Below are positions 1-8,285 of a stretch of DNA of 64,000 nucleotides, piece by piece. The first letter of the stretch is position 1. The number at the start of each line of letters is the position of its first letter. This DNA is from an uncultured Bacteroidales bacterium (GTDB lineage: Bacteria; Bacteroidota; Bacteroidia; Bacteroidales; P3), in the NCBI GenBank assembly GCA_947165255.1, contig CAMUZR010000004.1, positions 62,001 through 126,000 of the forward strand, in the 5' to 3' direction. The notes under the pieces are model-generated. The model was not told the DNA's origin. It searched no databases and worked only from the letters and a program-made list of their open reading frames with translations. The position numbers were made by a program, and so were the translations under genes.

Positions 1-228
1 CTTCAGTCCTTCGCAGTGGAAAATATCTGTGCCCATCACCTCATATCGCATCTTGTAGTCGTCCATATTACCGTAAACGGCATGGATGGGCTTAAACTCT
101 CGTAGCTCCTCCAGTACGCCGCGCCCCATGTCGCCGGCATGCCATATTTCGTCAACGTCCTTAAAAAAAGTATAAACCTGGCTGGGCACTACGCCGTGTG
201 TATCAGAAAGAACTCCAATTCTCTTCAT
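1..228 (-). CDS. YfcE/MJ0936-type metallophosphoesterase (3' end outside window)
   Basis: The first 76 residues are present; the gene runs off the left edge. Three family motifs of calcineurin-like phosphoesterases are visible: SDTHG near residues 8-12, a GDMG block near 32-35 (preceded by WHA) and GNMDD near 53-57. These residues bind the two active-site metals in this family. YfcE-like members hydrolyse phosphodiesters, but the physiological substrate is usually unknown and cannot be read here. The ATG at 226-228 is chosen because the reading frame opens with a typical MKRIGVLSDTHG beginning and a TAnnTTTG element lies about 20 bases upstream. It is divergent from the lipoprotein gene to the right. 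Confidence 0.85.
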   Translation of the reverse strand, partial: MKRIGVLSDTHGVVPSQVYTFFKDVDEIWHAGDMGRGVLEELREFKPIHAVYGNMDDYKMRYEVMGTDIFHCEGLK

Positions 229-246
229 ATTGCTTTTTTTTCATTG

Positions 247-254
247 CAAAAATA
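247..254 (-). promoter_or_regulatory. Bacteroidetes -7 element (TATTTTTG)
   Basis: CAAAAATA on the plus strand reads TATTTTTG on the minus strand, matching the TAnnTTTG consensus of the Bacteroidetes housekeeping sigma factor. It sits 18 bases upstream of the phosphoesterase ATG. No clear -33 TTG is seen. Confidence 0.5.
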
Positions 255-467
255 CGGGAATTTTCTGACATGAACACCTTTGTCCCTAAAAATAAACACA
301 AGACCCGTATTATCATTCGGTTACCTTCTTCCCTCCAAGAGCCATTTTAGACTCAAAAGAATTGTTTTGTCGCCTCGTTTCGGGGGCCACCCTCACATGG
401 TTGGTGACATTCAGCGTTTTTTTCTGATAAAAGATAATAAAAACAGCATTAGAACGTTAATGAATAT

Positions 468-1415
468 ATGTATTGTAAGAGAAATATCTTCCGACTCTTG
501 CTAGCGATGGCCGTTACCACATTGGCTTTCAGCAGTTGCAAGAAATTCCAAGGCGACGTCACAGTCCCTGCATATATCCATTTGGACCGTATCGATGTGG
601 TTCCTCAGGCGCAAAATGCCCCCTCTCCCGAGCCTGGTTTTTACAATTCTGAAATCGATGCTGTGCAATTCATCGCCTATTTCGAAGGCGATGCGGCCGA
701 AACCAACCTTGGCTCCTTCCAGCTGCCCTGCACTGTCCCCGTGCTCAACCAGGGCAGCATGAAGTATCTCCGTGTCTATCCTGTAGTGAAACAGAATGGC
801 GTTTCTTCCACGCGAATTTACTACATCTATTACAACTACATCGAACTCAAAAATGTGAGTGTTACCTCCGACAGCGTCACCAACCTCGGCTCTTTCGACA
901 GCGGTAAGCAACAGTGGTACCTCCAAACCAACTACAAAACCCGCAGTCAGATGCGGGTCCTGAGCGAAGACTATTTCGAACCCACCTCTTTCTCCTCCCA
1001 TTTCGACAGTACTGTCGTATGGGTGTCCGACGACCCGGAAGGTGCCTGCACAGGCCAAGGCTATGGCCTCGTCCATCTCCCCGACACCGTCTCTGTCCAG
1101 AATTTCTATATCAACGACGAATTCGACATTCCCAACAGCACCGTTTACATGGAGATGAACTACCAAACCGATGTTACTCTCTATGTCAACATGATAGGCT
1201 TCGAGCTAAACAGTGATCGCCATGCCACCTCTAAAGGTGTTGCGGCGCTGAGACCCACTACCGGTAAAGGGTGGCGCAAAGTCTACATCAACCTCACCCG
1301 CACCTGGAGTCAATTCAACTACAATCAACCCTTCACTGTCTATTTCCAGGCGGCCAATACCGAGGGTATTGATGCCAATGTGAAAATCGACAACGTAAAA
1401 ATCCTCTCTTACTAA
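468..1415 (+). CDS. lipoprotein of unknown function
   Basis: This 315-residue protein starts with a basic N-terminus, a hydrophobic stretch and a lipobox ending in FSSC (Cys24), so it should be lipidated and exported to the envelope. The rest is rich in beta-strand-like alternating residues, Tyr and Asn, with a C-terminal stretch (about 235-315) that resembles a jelly-roll or carbohydrate-binding fold by eye (for example VYFQAANTEGI and KIDNVKI). I do not recognise the family. It lies 38 bases upstream of the sugar transferase gene on the same strand, so the two may be co-transcribed. Confidence 0.7.
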   Translation: MYCKRNIFRLLLAMAVTTLAFSSCKKFQGDVTVPAYIHLDRIDVVPQAQNAPSPEPGFYNSEIDAVQFIAYFEGDAAETNLGSFQLPCTVPVLNQGSMKYLRVYPVVKQNGVSSTRIYYIYYNYIELKNVSVTSDSVTNLGSFDSGKQQWYLQTNYKTRSQMRVLSEDYFEPTSFSSHFDSTVVWVSDDPEGACTGQGYGLVHLPDTVSVQNFYINDEFDIPNSTVYMEMNYQTDVTLYVNMIGFELNSDRHATSKGVAALRPTTGKGWRKVYINLTRTWSQFNYNQPFTVYFQAANTEGIDANVKIDNVKILSY

Positions 1416-1453
1416 ATTCAACCTAGTGCATCTCTCACTGCAAGACACGTGTA

Positions 1454-2890
1454 ATGAAGGCTAAACAAGTCACCATCCGTTATATTTTCTTCGACATCCT
1501 TAGCGCCATAATGGCTTGGGCGCTCCTTTTCGTCTTCCGAAAGATAGGATTCGAAAACTTCGTTTTCAGCGACCTCACGCAGATCTTCTCTGATGCCAAT
1601 TTCTGGTGGGGAATAGTCATTGTCCCCGCCGGATGGCTCTGCCTCTATACCATCCAGGGCTCATACAAGAACGTGCTGCGCAAATCGCGTCTGAAAGAGG
1701 CGCAGGACACCGTCGTCGCCACCCTCATCGGCGTCGTGGTCATCTTCTTTGCCCTGATGCTGGACGACGAGGTGGGCAACTATCGCAACTACTATCTCTC
1801 CGCACTCTTTCTTTTCATCGTCCATCTGTCCCTCACCTACCTCTGTCGTGTGCTGCAGACCTCCCAAATAGTGCGCAGTGTGCATGAACGCCGCACAGGT
1901 TTCCCCACACTGCTCATCGGCAGCCATAAGAAGGCCTACCAGACCTACCTCGACCTTGAAAATCAGGAGAAATATTCCGGCAACATTTTCGTGGGCTTCG
2001 TCTCAGTCGACTGCAACAAGGACTCGGCCACCGCTGCCGAAACCCGACTCACCGCCATTATGCCCTGTCTCGGCACCACCGACGACATCAAAGTCCTCAT
2101 CGAGCGTCACCATGTCGAAGAGGTTATCATCGCCGTCGAAGACAATGAACAGAAACAGATACAGCAAATCCTGCGCACCCTGGACGGCTGTGGCGAGGTG
2201 ATTATCAAAATCACCCCCGACGCCCGCGACATCATCTTGGGAATGGTGCGCGTCGACAGCATCTTCCATTCCCCGCTTATCACCATCAATACCCGTCTCA
2301 TGCCCGAGTGGCAGTACAGCGTCAAACGCATTGCCGACATCCTGCTGTCAATCCTGGCCCTCGTCGTCCTTTCGCCCGTCTTCCTCTTCACCGCCATCGC
2401 CGTGAAACTGTCAAGTCCGGGTCCTGTCTTTTATGCCCAAGAACGCATCGGCTATATGGGCAAACCATTCAAGATGCACAAGTTCCGCAGCATGTATGTC
2501 GACGCCGAGTCGTGCGGTCCTGCCCTTTCCCGCGACGACGACCCCCGCATCACTCCTTTCGGCCGTTTTATGCGCAAGGTGCGTCTCGACGAAATCCCCC
2601 AGTTCTACAACGTACTCAAGGGCACCATGTCCATCGTCGGCTACCGCCCCGAGCGCCAGTTCTACATCGACCAAATTGTCAAGCGTTGCCCCGAGTACCT
2701 TCTGCTGCAACGCATCAAACCCGGCATCACCTCCTGGGGACAGGTGAAATATGGCTACGCCTCCAGTGTCGACGAAATGTGCGAGCGACTGAAGTACGAT
2801 CTCCTCTATTTGGAAAATATGTCCCTCGCCACCGACATAAAAATCCTCATCTACACCGTAGGCATCATCTTCCAGGGGCGTGGAAAATAA
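1454..2890 (+). CDS. undecaprenyl-phosphate sugar phosphotransferase (WcaJ/WbaP-like)
   Basis: This 478-residue membrane enzyme should transfer a sugar-1-phosphate to undecaprenyl phosphate, the first step of exopolysaccharide or O-unit synthesis. The N-terminal third holds four or five hydrophobic segments (about 10-30, 52-70, 90-108, 115-135), followed by a cytoplasmic nucleotide-binding-like region (about 145-265) and another membrane segment near 285-310. The C-terminal catalytic domain shows family motifs: KMHKFRSM, VRLDEIPQFYNVLKG and SIVGYRPER. Sugar specificity cannot be inferred. Other envelope-polysaccharide genes in the window (two GT2 genes at 5.7-7.8 kb, a flippase at 31.6 kb) could serve the same pathway, but they are not in one operon. 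Confidence 0.92.
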   Translation: MKAKQVTIRYIFFDILSAIMAWALLFVFRKIGFENFVFSDLTQIFSDANFWWGIVIVPAGWLCLYTIQGSYKNVLRKSRLKEAQDTVVATLIGVVVIFFALMLDDEVGNYRNYYLSALFLFIVHLSLTYLCRVLQTSQIVRSVHERRTGFPTLLIGSHKKAYQTYLDLENQEKYSGNIFVGFVSVDCNKDSATAAETRLTAIMPCLGTTDDIKVLIERHHVEEVIIAVEDNEQKQIQQILRTLDGCGEVIIKITPDARDIILGMVRVDSIFHSPLITINTRLMPEWQYSVKRIADILLSILALVVLSPVFLFTAIAVKLSSPGPVFYAQERIGYMGKPFKMHKFRSMYVDAESCGPALSRDDDPRITPFGRFMRKVRLDEIPQFYNVLKGTMSIVGYRPERQFYIDQIVKRCPEYLLLQRIKPGITSWGQVKYGYASSVDEMCERLKYDLLYLENMSLATDIKILIYTVGIIFQGRGK

Positions 2891-2940
2891 CCCGTCGCAT
2901 CGCCATAAATAATGCAAATAATATAAAACATACATATACA

Positions 2941-3642
2941 ATGAAGAAAATTCTTATTCCCTTTACTGCACTTCTGCTCCTACTTGGTGCCGTCTCGTGC
3001 AGCAGCAAATCCGAACAAGTAGTCCTCAATACCCAGCAAGACACCCTCAGCTGGGCAATGGGCATGAGCCTGGCCGAAACGGCCAAGAGCGACTTCTATT
3101 CCTTCGACAAGGACGTTGTCCTCAAGGCCTTCGAAAGTGCCATCAAAGGCGAGCAGCAACCGCTTGACGACGAAACCTATCGCGCTGCCTGCAACTACTT
3201 GACCTTCCTCCTGAGCCAAAAACAGCGTCGCGACGCCGAGACCAATGCCGTCGATGCCGACAGCCGTCAAAAGGAGTATTTCAACCGTCTGACCCAAGAG
3301 AACAACAATCTTCAGAAGTCCAACAACGGCTTCTACTACGAAGTGCTCACCCCAGGACAGGGGGTCAAGGCCAAAGTCGGCCAGCGTATCAAATTCGACT
3401 TCCGTAGCATCAACGCTCTCACGGGCGACACCATTATGCAGACTTACGGCAAACGCGACCCCATCGTCCATGTCCTCTCCGACAGCATGTTCCCCGGCTT
3501 GTTCTACGGCCTACAGCTGATGCCCGCAGGCAGCAAATACCGTTTCTACTTCCCTTACGAGACCTGTCGTAATGTCGAAGACCTCCCCCCGTACACCCCC
3601 GTTATCTACGAGGTCGAGCTCCACGAAATTTTCAACGACTAG
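2941..3642 (+). CDS. FKBP-type peptidyl-prolyl isomerase lipoprotein
   Basis: The ATG at 2941 opens a signal peptide with lipobox GAVSCSS, giving a 233-residue protein. An open frame extends further upstream, but it overlaps the sugar transferase gene and lacks a signal, so the shorter start is preferred. Residues about 30-125 resemble the helical FKBP N-terminal dimerisation domain (TLSWAMGMSLAE). The C-terminal part carries an FKBP fold with conserved pieces such as YYEVLTPGQG, the FPGLFYGLQLMPAGSKYRFYFP segment and a closing PVIYEVELHEI strand. It should assist folding of envelope proteins. Several FKBP active-site aromatics are not evident, so isomerase activity is uncertain. Confidence 0.82.
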   Translation: MKKILIPFTALLLLLGAVSCSSKSEQVVLNTQQDTLSWAMGMSLAETAKSDFYSFDKDVVLKAFESAIKGEQQPLDDETYRAACNYLTFLLSQKQRRDAETNAVDADSRQKEYFNRLTQENNNLQKSNNGFYYEVLTPGQGVKAKVGQRIKFDFRSINALTGDTIMQTYGKRDPIVHVLSDSMFPGLFYGLQLMPAGSKYRFYFPYETCRNVEDLPPYTPVIYEVELHEIFND

Positions 3643-3670
3643 CAATCCATAGCATACGTCCAATAGTTAA

Positions 3671-3696
3671 GGCCCGCTGGATTTGTCCGGCGGGCC
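3671..3696. terminator. hairpin terminator between convergent genes
   Basis: An 11-bp stem (GGCCCGCTGGA pairing with TCCGGCGGGCC, one G-T pair) encloses a TTTG loop and is followed by a short T-containing tract. It lies between the plus-strand FKBP gene and the minus-strand arginine decarboxylase gene and could serve both. Confidence 0.75.
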
Positions 3697-3750
3697 TTGC
3701 CTTTTAGGTCTGTTCACCCCCTAATACCGAGTGTGTGTGCTATGGGTCTG

Positions 3751-5151
3751 TCAATAACCTAGTATTTTCAACATAGACTTATGACTCTGCTCTTTGGCAA
3801 AGAGTTTGGTGACGTACTCGCCGTCCTCGTCCTTGTCGATAATAATGTGCTTCGGAGCCGGAATCAGGCAGTGCTGGATGCCGCCATAGCCGCCCAAACT
3901 CTCTTGGTAGGCTCCAGTGTGGAAGAATCCAATGTACAGCGGCTCGTCTTTCTGCAGTTTTGGCAGGAAAATGGCGTTGGCATGTGAGTCGGCATTGTAG
4001 TAGTCCTCACTATCGCATGTAAGGCCGCCCAAAAAAACGCGCTGGTACTCGCAGTCCCAGTGGTTAATGGGCAGCATAATGAAGCGCTGGTTGATGCCCC
4101 AAGTGTCGGGGAGGGTGGTGATGAAAGAACTGTCTATCATATACCACCTTTCGCGGTCGTTCTGCTGCTTCTCGTCAAGGATGCTGTATAGGGTGGCGCC
4201 GCTTTCTCCCACGGTGAAACTGCCAAATTCGGTAAAGATATTAGGCTCTGGCACTTCGCGGTTGAGGCAGATGTTCTTGATTTGGGCCAGCACTTCCTCC
4301 GACATGTATTCGTAGTCGTAGTTGGAAGCCAAAGAGGTCTTGCAGGGGAAACCGCCACCTATGTTGAGCGAGTCTAGCTCTGGGCAGACGTGCTTGAGGT
4401 CGCAATAGACATTCACGCACTTGGCCAACTCGTTCCAGTAGTAGGCGGTGTCGCGGATGCCCGTGTTAATAAAGAAATGGAGCATTTTCAGCTGGAATTT
4501 CTTGTTCGATTTCACCTTCTCCTCATAGAAACTGACAATGTCGCGATAGCGCATGCCCAACCGCGAGGTATAGAAGTCGAACTTAGGTTCCTCTTCGGCT
4601 GCAATGCGTATGCCCACTTTCATGGGCACGGCAGGGTTCTCCAGCATCTTGTCGAGAGTGTAGTACTCATTCTCGTTGTCAAAAATGGGTATCACATTGT
4701 GCCATCCTTCATTGTACAGGCCTACAATGTTCTCCAGGTAGGGCATCCGTTTATATCCGTTACAGAGGATAAATTTGGTCTTGTCCACGAGTCCTTGCTC
4801 GTATAGCTCCAGTATCAGGTTGATGTCGAATGCCGAAGAGGTCTCAAGGTTAATATCGTTCTTCAGTGCCTCCTCCAGCACAAAACTAAAGTGGCTCGAT
4901 TTCGTGCAGTAACAGTAATTGTAAGTGCCTTGGTAATCGGTTTTGGCAATAGCCACATTAAACATTCGTTTGGCACGCTGTATTTGCGAGGAGATTTTGG
5001 GCAGATAGGTTATCTTTAATGGAGTGCCGTATTGCTTGATGATTTCCATTAAAGGAATATCGTGGAAGTAGAGCTCGCCGTCTTCGGTGCGAAACTCGTC
5101 CTGAGGAAAATCAAAAGTCTGGTCTACCAGGTCATAGTATTTGTTCTTCAT
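3751..5151 (-). CDS. short-form arginine decarboxylase, fold-type III PLP enzyme
   Basis: This 466-residue PLP enzyme belongs to the alanine racemase/Orn-DAP-Arg decarboxylase fold. YNYCYCTKSSH (Lys84) matches the PLP-lysine position near the N-terminus. LNIGGGFP near residue 265 is the phosphate-binding glycine loop, and FTEFGSFTVGESG is the downstream conserved region. The length fits the compact family annotated as arginine decarboxylase in Bacteroidetes rather than the roughly 630-residue classical SpeA. Expected reaction: arginine to agmatine, feeding spermidine synthesis; a diaminopimelate or carboxynorspermidine substrate cannot be excluded by eye. No agmatinase gene is adjacent. Confidence 0.8.
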   Translation of the reverse strand: MKNKYYDLVDQTFDFPQDEFRTEDGELYFHDIPLMEIIKQYGTPLKITYLPKISSQIQRAKRMFNVAIAKTDYQGTYNYCYCTKSSHFSFVLEEALKNDINLETSSAFDINLILELYEQGLVDKTKFILCNGYKRMPYLENIVGLYNEGWHNVIPIFDNENEYYTLDKMLENPAVPMKVGIRIAAEEEPKFDFYTSRLGMRYRDIVSFYEEKVKSNKKFQLKMLHFFINTGIRDTAYYWNELAKCVNVYCDLKHVCPELDSLNIGGGFPCKTSLASNYDYEYMSEEVLAQIKNICLNREVPEPNIFTEFGSFTVGESGATLYSILDEKQQNDRERWYMIDSSFITTLPDTWGINQRFIMLPINHWDCEYQRVFLGGLTCDSEDYYNADSHANAIFLPKLQKDEPLYIGFFHTGAYQESLGGYGGIQHCLIPAPKHIIIDKDEDGEYVTKLFAKEQSHKSMLKILGY

Positions 5152-5206
5152 CCGACTAAATTAGTTTGTTATTAATATTAGCATCCGACCAACTCGGATT
5201 GGGTTG

Positions 5207-5214
5207 CAAAGGTA
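5207..5214 (-). promoter_or_regulatory. -7 promoter element (TACCTTTG) for the arginine decarboxylase gene
   Basis: The minus strand reads TACCTTTG, an exact TAnnTTTG match, 56 bases upstream of the decarboxylase start. No convincing -33 TTG is seen. Confidence 0.55.
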
Positions 5215-5744
5215 CGTAAAAAAGCTGATAGTTCGGTAAAAAATATGTATTTAAATATGTTTTCCCCATTACGACTATTGATATACAGCCTATTATGTAT
5301 GTATATTATTTGGTGTCTCAGTCGTGTAAGTGCGCCAGATTCTAACAAACTTAGTTTGATTGTTCCCCAATTGAACCATCTTATTTTGATTTCTTTCTTT
5401 GTTCCAATCCACTATTTCCAAACTTTCGCCTGTTTGCTTCCATGTTTTTTGTTGACATATCCAACTGTCCTCACTTTCGTGCAAGACACTTTTTCCCTCT
5501 TCCATTGCCTCTTCGGCATCTCTAGTTTCGCTGTTTTATTTTGATTTAGTTTTTGTTTTATTTGTATTTTGTTTTTGTCCAATAAATAAAATGCAAACTA
5601 AATGCAAATTAAATAAAGGTAAAAAACCGAAGAAACAGTGTTGGAAAAAGTGCGCTGAACAGGTTCTAGATTGTGGGTTGATAGGCTGGTCGGATATTAT
5701 CCAACTCAGTTAGGCATTGGAGTGACTGTCTTTTACAGTAGGTG
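5215..5744. other. 530-bp AT-rich intergenic region
   Basis: No convincing gene. The only open frame (5245-5544 plus) is a low-complexity hydrophobic translation of T-rich DNA without family features. From about 5530 to 5627 the sequence is T-rich and then A-rich with imperfect dyad symmetry, and it resembles a tract at 31177-31257. Confidence 0.6.
5530..5627. repeat. AT-rich imperfect palindrome, copy 1
   Basis: A T-rich half with TTTAGTTTTTG and GTATTTTGTTT is followed by an A-rich half with AATAAATAAAATGCAAA and TTAAATAAAG. Copy 2 at 31177-31257 shares the order of these short words but is diverged. Function unknown. Confidence 0.4.
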
Positions 5745-6773
5745 TTAACTCTCCAACTCCTTTTCTTCTGTCAGCCTGGTCAAAAGCGGATATAGGCCAA
5801 GTAGGGTGAACAACATGCGCAACCTTTTGCGGAATGGCGGGTTGTAATACCGGTTAGGGAAAAGAAAGATTAAGTTAATCTCAGGAAAAGTGCTGATATG
5901 CTTCCACCAATATTTGGGTTTATGCAACAATGGAAGGAAATAATTCCGTATTTCAATTTTGGCGTGAATGATGCCTTTAGCATATTTGTGTGCAACGCCG
6001 TGCTGGCGCAGGAAATCCTGGACGATAGCTAAGTTCTCCTTGTAATTGTTAACACGTTTCATCACTTTCAACTCATCTTCCAATCGCGAATAAGAGTTAG
6101 GATTCCACCTATAGTGATAGAGCGGACTATTCAAATAGGCCAACTTCTTGGCATAATAGGTGGCTTGACTGGTAATTACAACATCCTCTGCCATTCCGTG
6201 CTTTGGCCATATTATGTCATTGTCAGCAAAAAGGCTTCTGCGGAACAAACGAATCCAGACATTGGGCCAACTTCTTCTATTCAGTGTGTCGTCGCGCAGC
6301 CGCTCTCCAGTGTCGCCCTCCTTGTAAGGCACTGCGTTGATAACAGATACCTCTTCATTCTTGTAAAAGTAAAAATCACACACCACTATGTCTGCGTTCG
6401 TCTCCTGCGCCTTAGTGTACAGCAGTTCAGCATAGTTGGGTTCCACCCAATCGTCGCTGTCTACGTATATGAAGTATTCGCCGGTAGCTGCATTCAATCC
6501 ATCTTTTCGGGTCTGAGCTATGTCCATGTTGTGCTCATGACGTATGAATTTTACCTGTCCCTTGCGTTGGGGGTACTCATCCAGCACGCGCTTGATGATG
6601 GCCACGCTTTCGTCTGGCGATGCATCGTCTACAAAGATGAACTCCAAGTCCTCCAGCGTCTGTTCAAATAGGCTCCGGACACATTGTTCTATATATGCCT
6701 CCACCTTATACACCGGCACTATGATGCTCACCTTGGGAGCGTGTACTTTATTGTCGTTCATAATAATTGTCAA
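5745..6773 (-). CDS. GT2 family glycosyltransferase
   Basis: This 342-residue cytoplasmic glycosyltransferase has a GT-A fold. VSIIVPVYKVEAYIEQC opens the nucleotide-sugar-binding domain and YVDSDDW is the DXD-type metal and sugar-nucleotide motif (about residue 105). The C-terminal half carries GMAEDV and LYHYRWNPNSYSR blocks that likely form the acceptor site. It is the second gene of a two-gene unit, 26 bases after its neighbour. The first ~115 residues are the same as in that neighbour, while the rest is only related. The start MTIIMNDNKV could alternatively be the Met at residue 5. It probably acts in surface-polysaccharide synthesis. Confidence 0.9.
   Translation of the reverse strand: MTIIMNDNKVHAPKVSIIVPVYKVEAYIEQCVRSLFEQTLEDLEFIFVDDASPDESVAIIKRVLDEYPQRKGQVKFIRHEHNMDIAQTRKDGLNAATGEYFIYVDSDDWVEPNYAELLYTKAQETNADIVVCDFYFYKNEEVSVINAVPYKEGDTGERLRDDTLNRRSWPNVWIRLFRRSLFADNDIIWPKHGMAEDVVITSQATYYAKKLAYLNSPLYHYRWNPNSYSRLEDELKVMKRVNNYKENLAIVQDFLRQHGVAHKYAKGIIHAKIEIRNYFLPLLHKPKYWWKHISTFPEINLIFLFPNRYYNPPFRKRLRMLFTLLGLYPLLTRLTEEKELES
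6427..6719 (-). repeat. 293-bp direct repeat, copy within downstream GT2 gene
   Basis: Matches 7482-7774 with a single difference (6441 T versus 7496 C); 6442-6719 is identical. The repeat covers most of the GT-A catalytic half. The flanks diverge at once on both sides. Confidence 0.95.
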
Positions 6774-6799
6774 TAGTTCGTGTTACAAGACCATGTTTA

Positions 6800-7804
6800 T
6801 CACTTAGCCACAATTGCCTTCAGCCTCTTCCCCACGGGGTATATACCTAGCATGATGGTCAATAACCTCAGCCGCTTTATAGGTTTGAGATGGACATACT
6901 TGTTACCAAAAATCAATGCCAAGTTTACTGAGGGATAAGTGCTCACATATTTCCACCAGTACTTGGGCTTGTCTATAATGGGATTTAGTTCTGCCAGAGC
7001 AAATACTTTTGAAATAAAAAGCCCCTGTTCATATTTTTTGTTTATCCCCTTCTTTCTCATGAAATCCTCAAGGACACCTAGGTTCGCAATGAAACCGTTA
7101 GCCCTTTTCATAATAACCGTCTCTTCGTTTTTCATCTTCACATAAGAGTTAGGGGTGCACCTATAGTGATACAGAGGAACGTCCACATGCGCCAGACTTT
7201 TCGCGTAGTATGAAAACTGAGAGCTTAGTACCAAGTCCTCAGCCATACCGCAAACTGGCCATGCAATATCGTTTTCATCAAATAGACTTCTGCTTACTAA
7301 GCGAATCCACAGATTGGGGGAGCACTGTCTGTTTAATGTGTCGTCGCGCAGCATTTCCCCTTTCATTCCCTCGCCATGAGGTGGTGTGCCGACCAACACC
7401 CATTCTTTCTCAGAATAATAATTATAGAAATTACAGATCACCACTTCTGCTCCAGTTTCTTGAGCCTTATTATACAATAACTCAGCATAGTTGGGCTCCA
7501 CCCAATCGTCGCTGTCTACGTATATGAAGTATTCGCCGGTAGCTGCATTCAATCCATCTTTTCGGGTCTGAGCTATGTCCATGTTGTGCTCATGACGTAT
7601 GAATTTTACCTGTCCCTTGCGTTGGGGGTACTCATCCAGCACGCGCTTGATGATGGCCACGCTTTCGTCTGGCGATGCATCGTCTACAAAGATGAACTCC
7701 AAGTCCTCCAGCGTCTGTTCAAATAGGCTCCGGACACATTGTTCTATATATGCCTCCACCTTATACACCGGCACCACTATCGACACTTTGGGTTTCATAT
7801 CCAT
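6800..7804 (-). CDS. GT2 family glycosyltransferase
   Basis: This 334-residue glycosyltransferase is the first gene of the pair and a paralogue of the next. It has the same GT-A N-terminus with YVDSDDW. Its C-terminal half has GMAEDL and LYHYRCTPNSYVK blocks and ends with a basic amphipathic tail (KRLRLLTIMLG) that may touch the membrane. The N-terminal coding DNA is essentially identical to that of the downstream gene over about 293 bp and abruptly diverges afterwards. This suggests a shared donor sugar with different acceptors, which is an inference. Confidence 0.9.
   Translation of the reverse strand: MDMKPKVSIVVPVYKVEAYIEQCVRSLFEQTLEDLEFIFVDDASPDESVAIIKRVLDEYPQRKGQVKFIRHEHNMDIAQTRKDGLNAATGEYFIYVDSDDWVEPNYAELLYNKAQETGAEVVICNFYNYYSEKEWVLVGTPPHGEGMKGEMLRDDTLNRQCSPNLWIRLVSRSLFDENDIAWPVCGMAEDLVLSSQFSYYAKSLAHVDVPLYHYRCTPNSYVKMKNEETVIMKRANGFIANLGVLEDFMRKKGINKKYEQGLFISKVFALAELNPIIDKPKYWWKYVSTYPSVNLALIFGNKYVHLKPIKRLRLLTIMLGIYPVGKRLKAIVAK
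7482..7774 (-). repeat. 293-bp direct repeat, copy within upstream GT2 gene
   Basis: Partner of 6427-6719, offset by 1055 bp in the same orientation. A direct repeat of this length is prone to recombination that would delete about 1 kb and fuse the two genes. Confidence 0.95.
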
Positions 7805-7871
7805 TGTATTGTTTATGGTAAAATATTTATATTCAGTAATCTGTGTAATTATTAATTATTTGTTCTACCAG

Positions 7872-7879
7872 CAAAAATA
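7872..7879 (-). promoter_or_regulatory. -7 promoter element (TATTTTTG) for the GT2 pair
   Basis: The minus strand reads TATTTTTG 67 bases upstream of the first GT2 start. A second match (TATCTTTG, 8003-8010) lies about 200 bases upstream and could be an alternative promoter. Confidence 0.5.
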
Positions 7880-8224
7880 CAAAAAAAGTATATATTGTTT
7901 ATTCTATAACTCATAACCCCTCCGAAACAACAATCCTTTTGGTGATTTGCGACCCACAAGCCTTACATTTTTTTTGTGCATATCGTATCTTTTACATTTC
8001 TGCAAAGATACTCAAATTCTTACATTCCGGCTCGTTACATCCCGCAAAATGCCTCTTAGGGCTTTTTCTCAAGCCTTTTTTGTCGAATTGTCTTGAATTG
8101 CTTGAAACGATTGCTATATATGCGTTAGAGGCTTGTCCCAGCCTGCAAAATGACCCTTTCGCCAAGAATCCGATTGCTGGAGGTGAGGTTGGCTGATTGC
8201 ACCCTTGGGAGTATACCATAAAGC
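7880..8224. other. intergenic region without a gene
   Basis: About 345 bases between the GT2 pair promoter and the protease terminator. It contains the second candidate promoter (8003-8010) and a small GGGCTTTTTCTCAAGCC-type hairpin near 8058. No supportable coding region. Confidence 0.55.
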
Positions 8225-8256
8225 AAAGGGCCAGCAATTTGAATTGCTGACCCTTT
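8225..8256 (-). terminator. hairpin terminator of the protease gene
   Basis: A 15-bp near-perfect stem (AAAGGGCCAGCAATT with AATTGCTGACCCTTT) around a two-base loop. On the minus strand it is followed by TGCTTT. It lies 30 bases past the stop of the gingipain-like gene. Confidence 0.75.
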
Positions 8257-8285
8257 GTCTTTTGATGTATGATTGTAAAGGGTGT

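Noticed and set aside
5245..5544. A 99-codon hydrophobic plus-strand frame
   Set aside because: The DNA is T-rich intergenic sequence and gives a generic hydrophobic translation; there is no family feature.
8028..8156. Two similar GGCTyGT...GCAAAATG stretches in the intergenic region
   Set aside because: They differ at too many positions to be called a repeat by eye.
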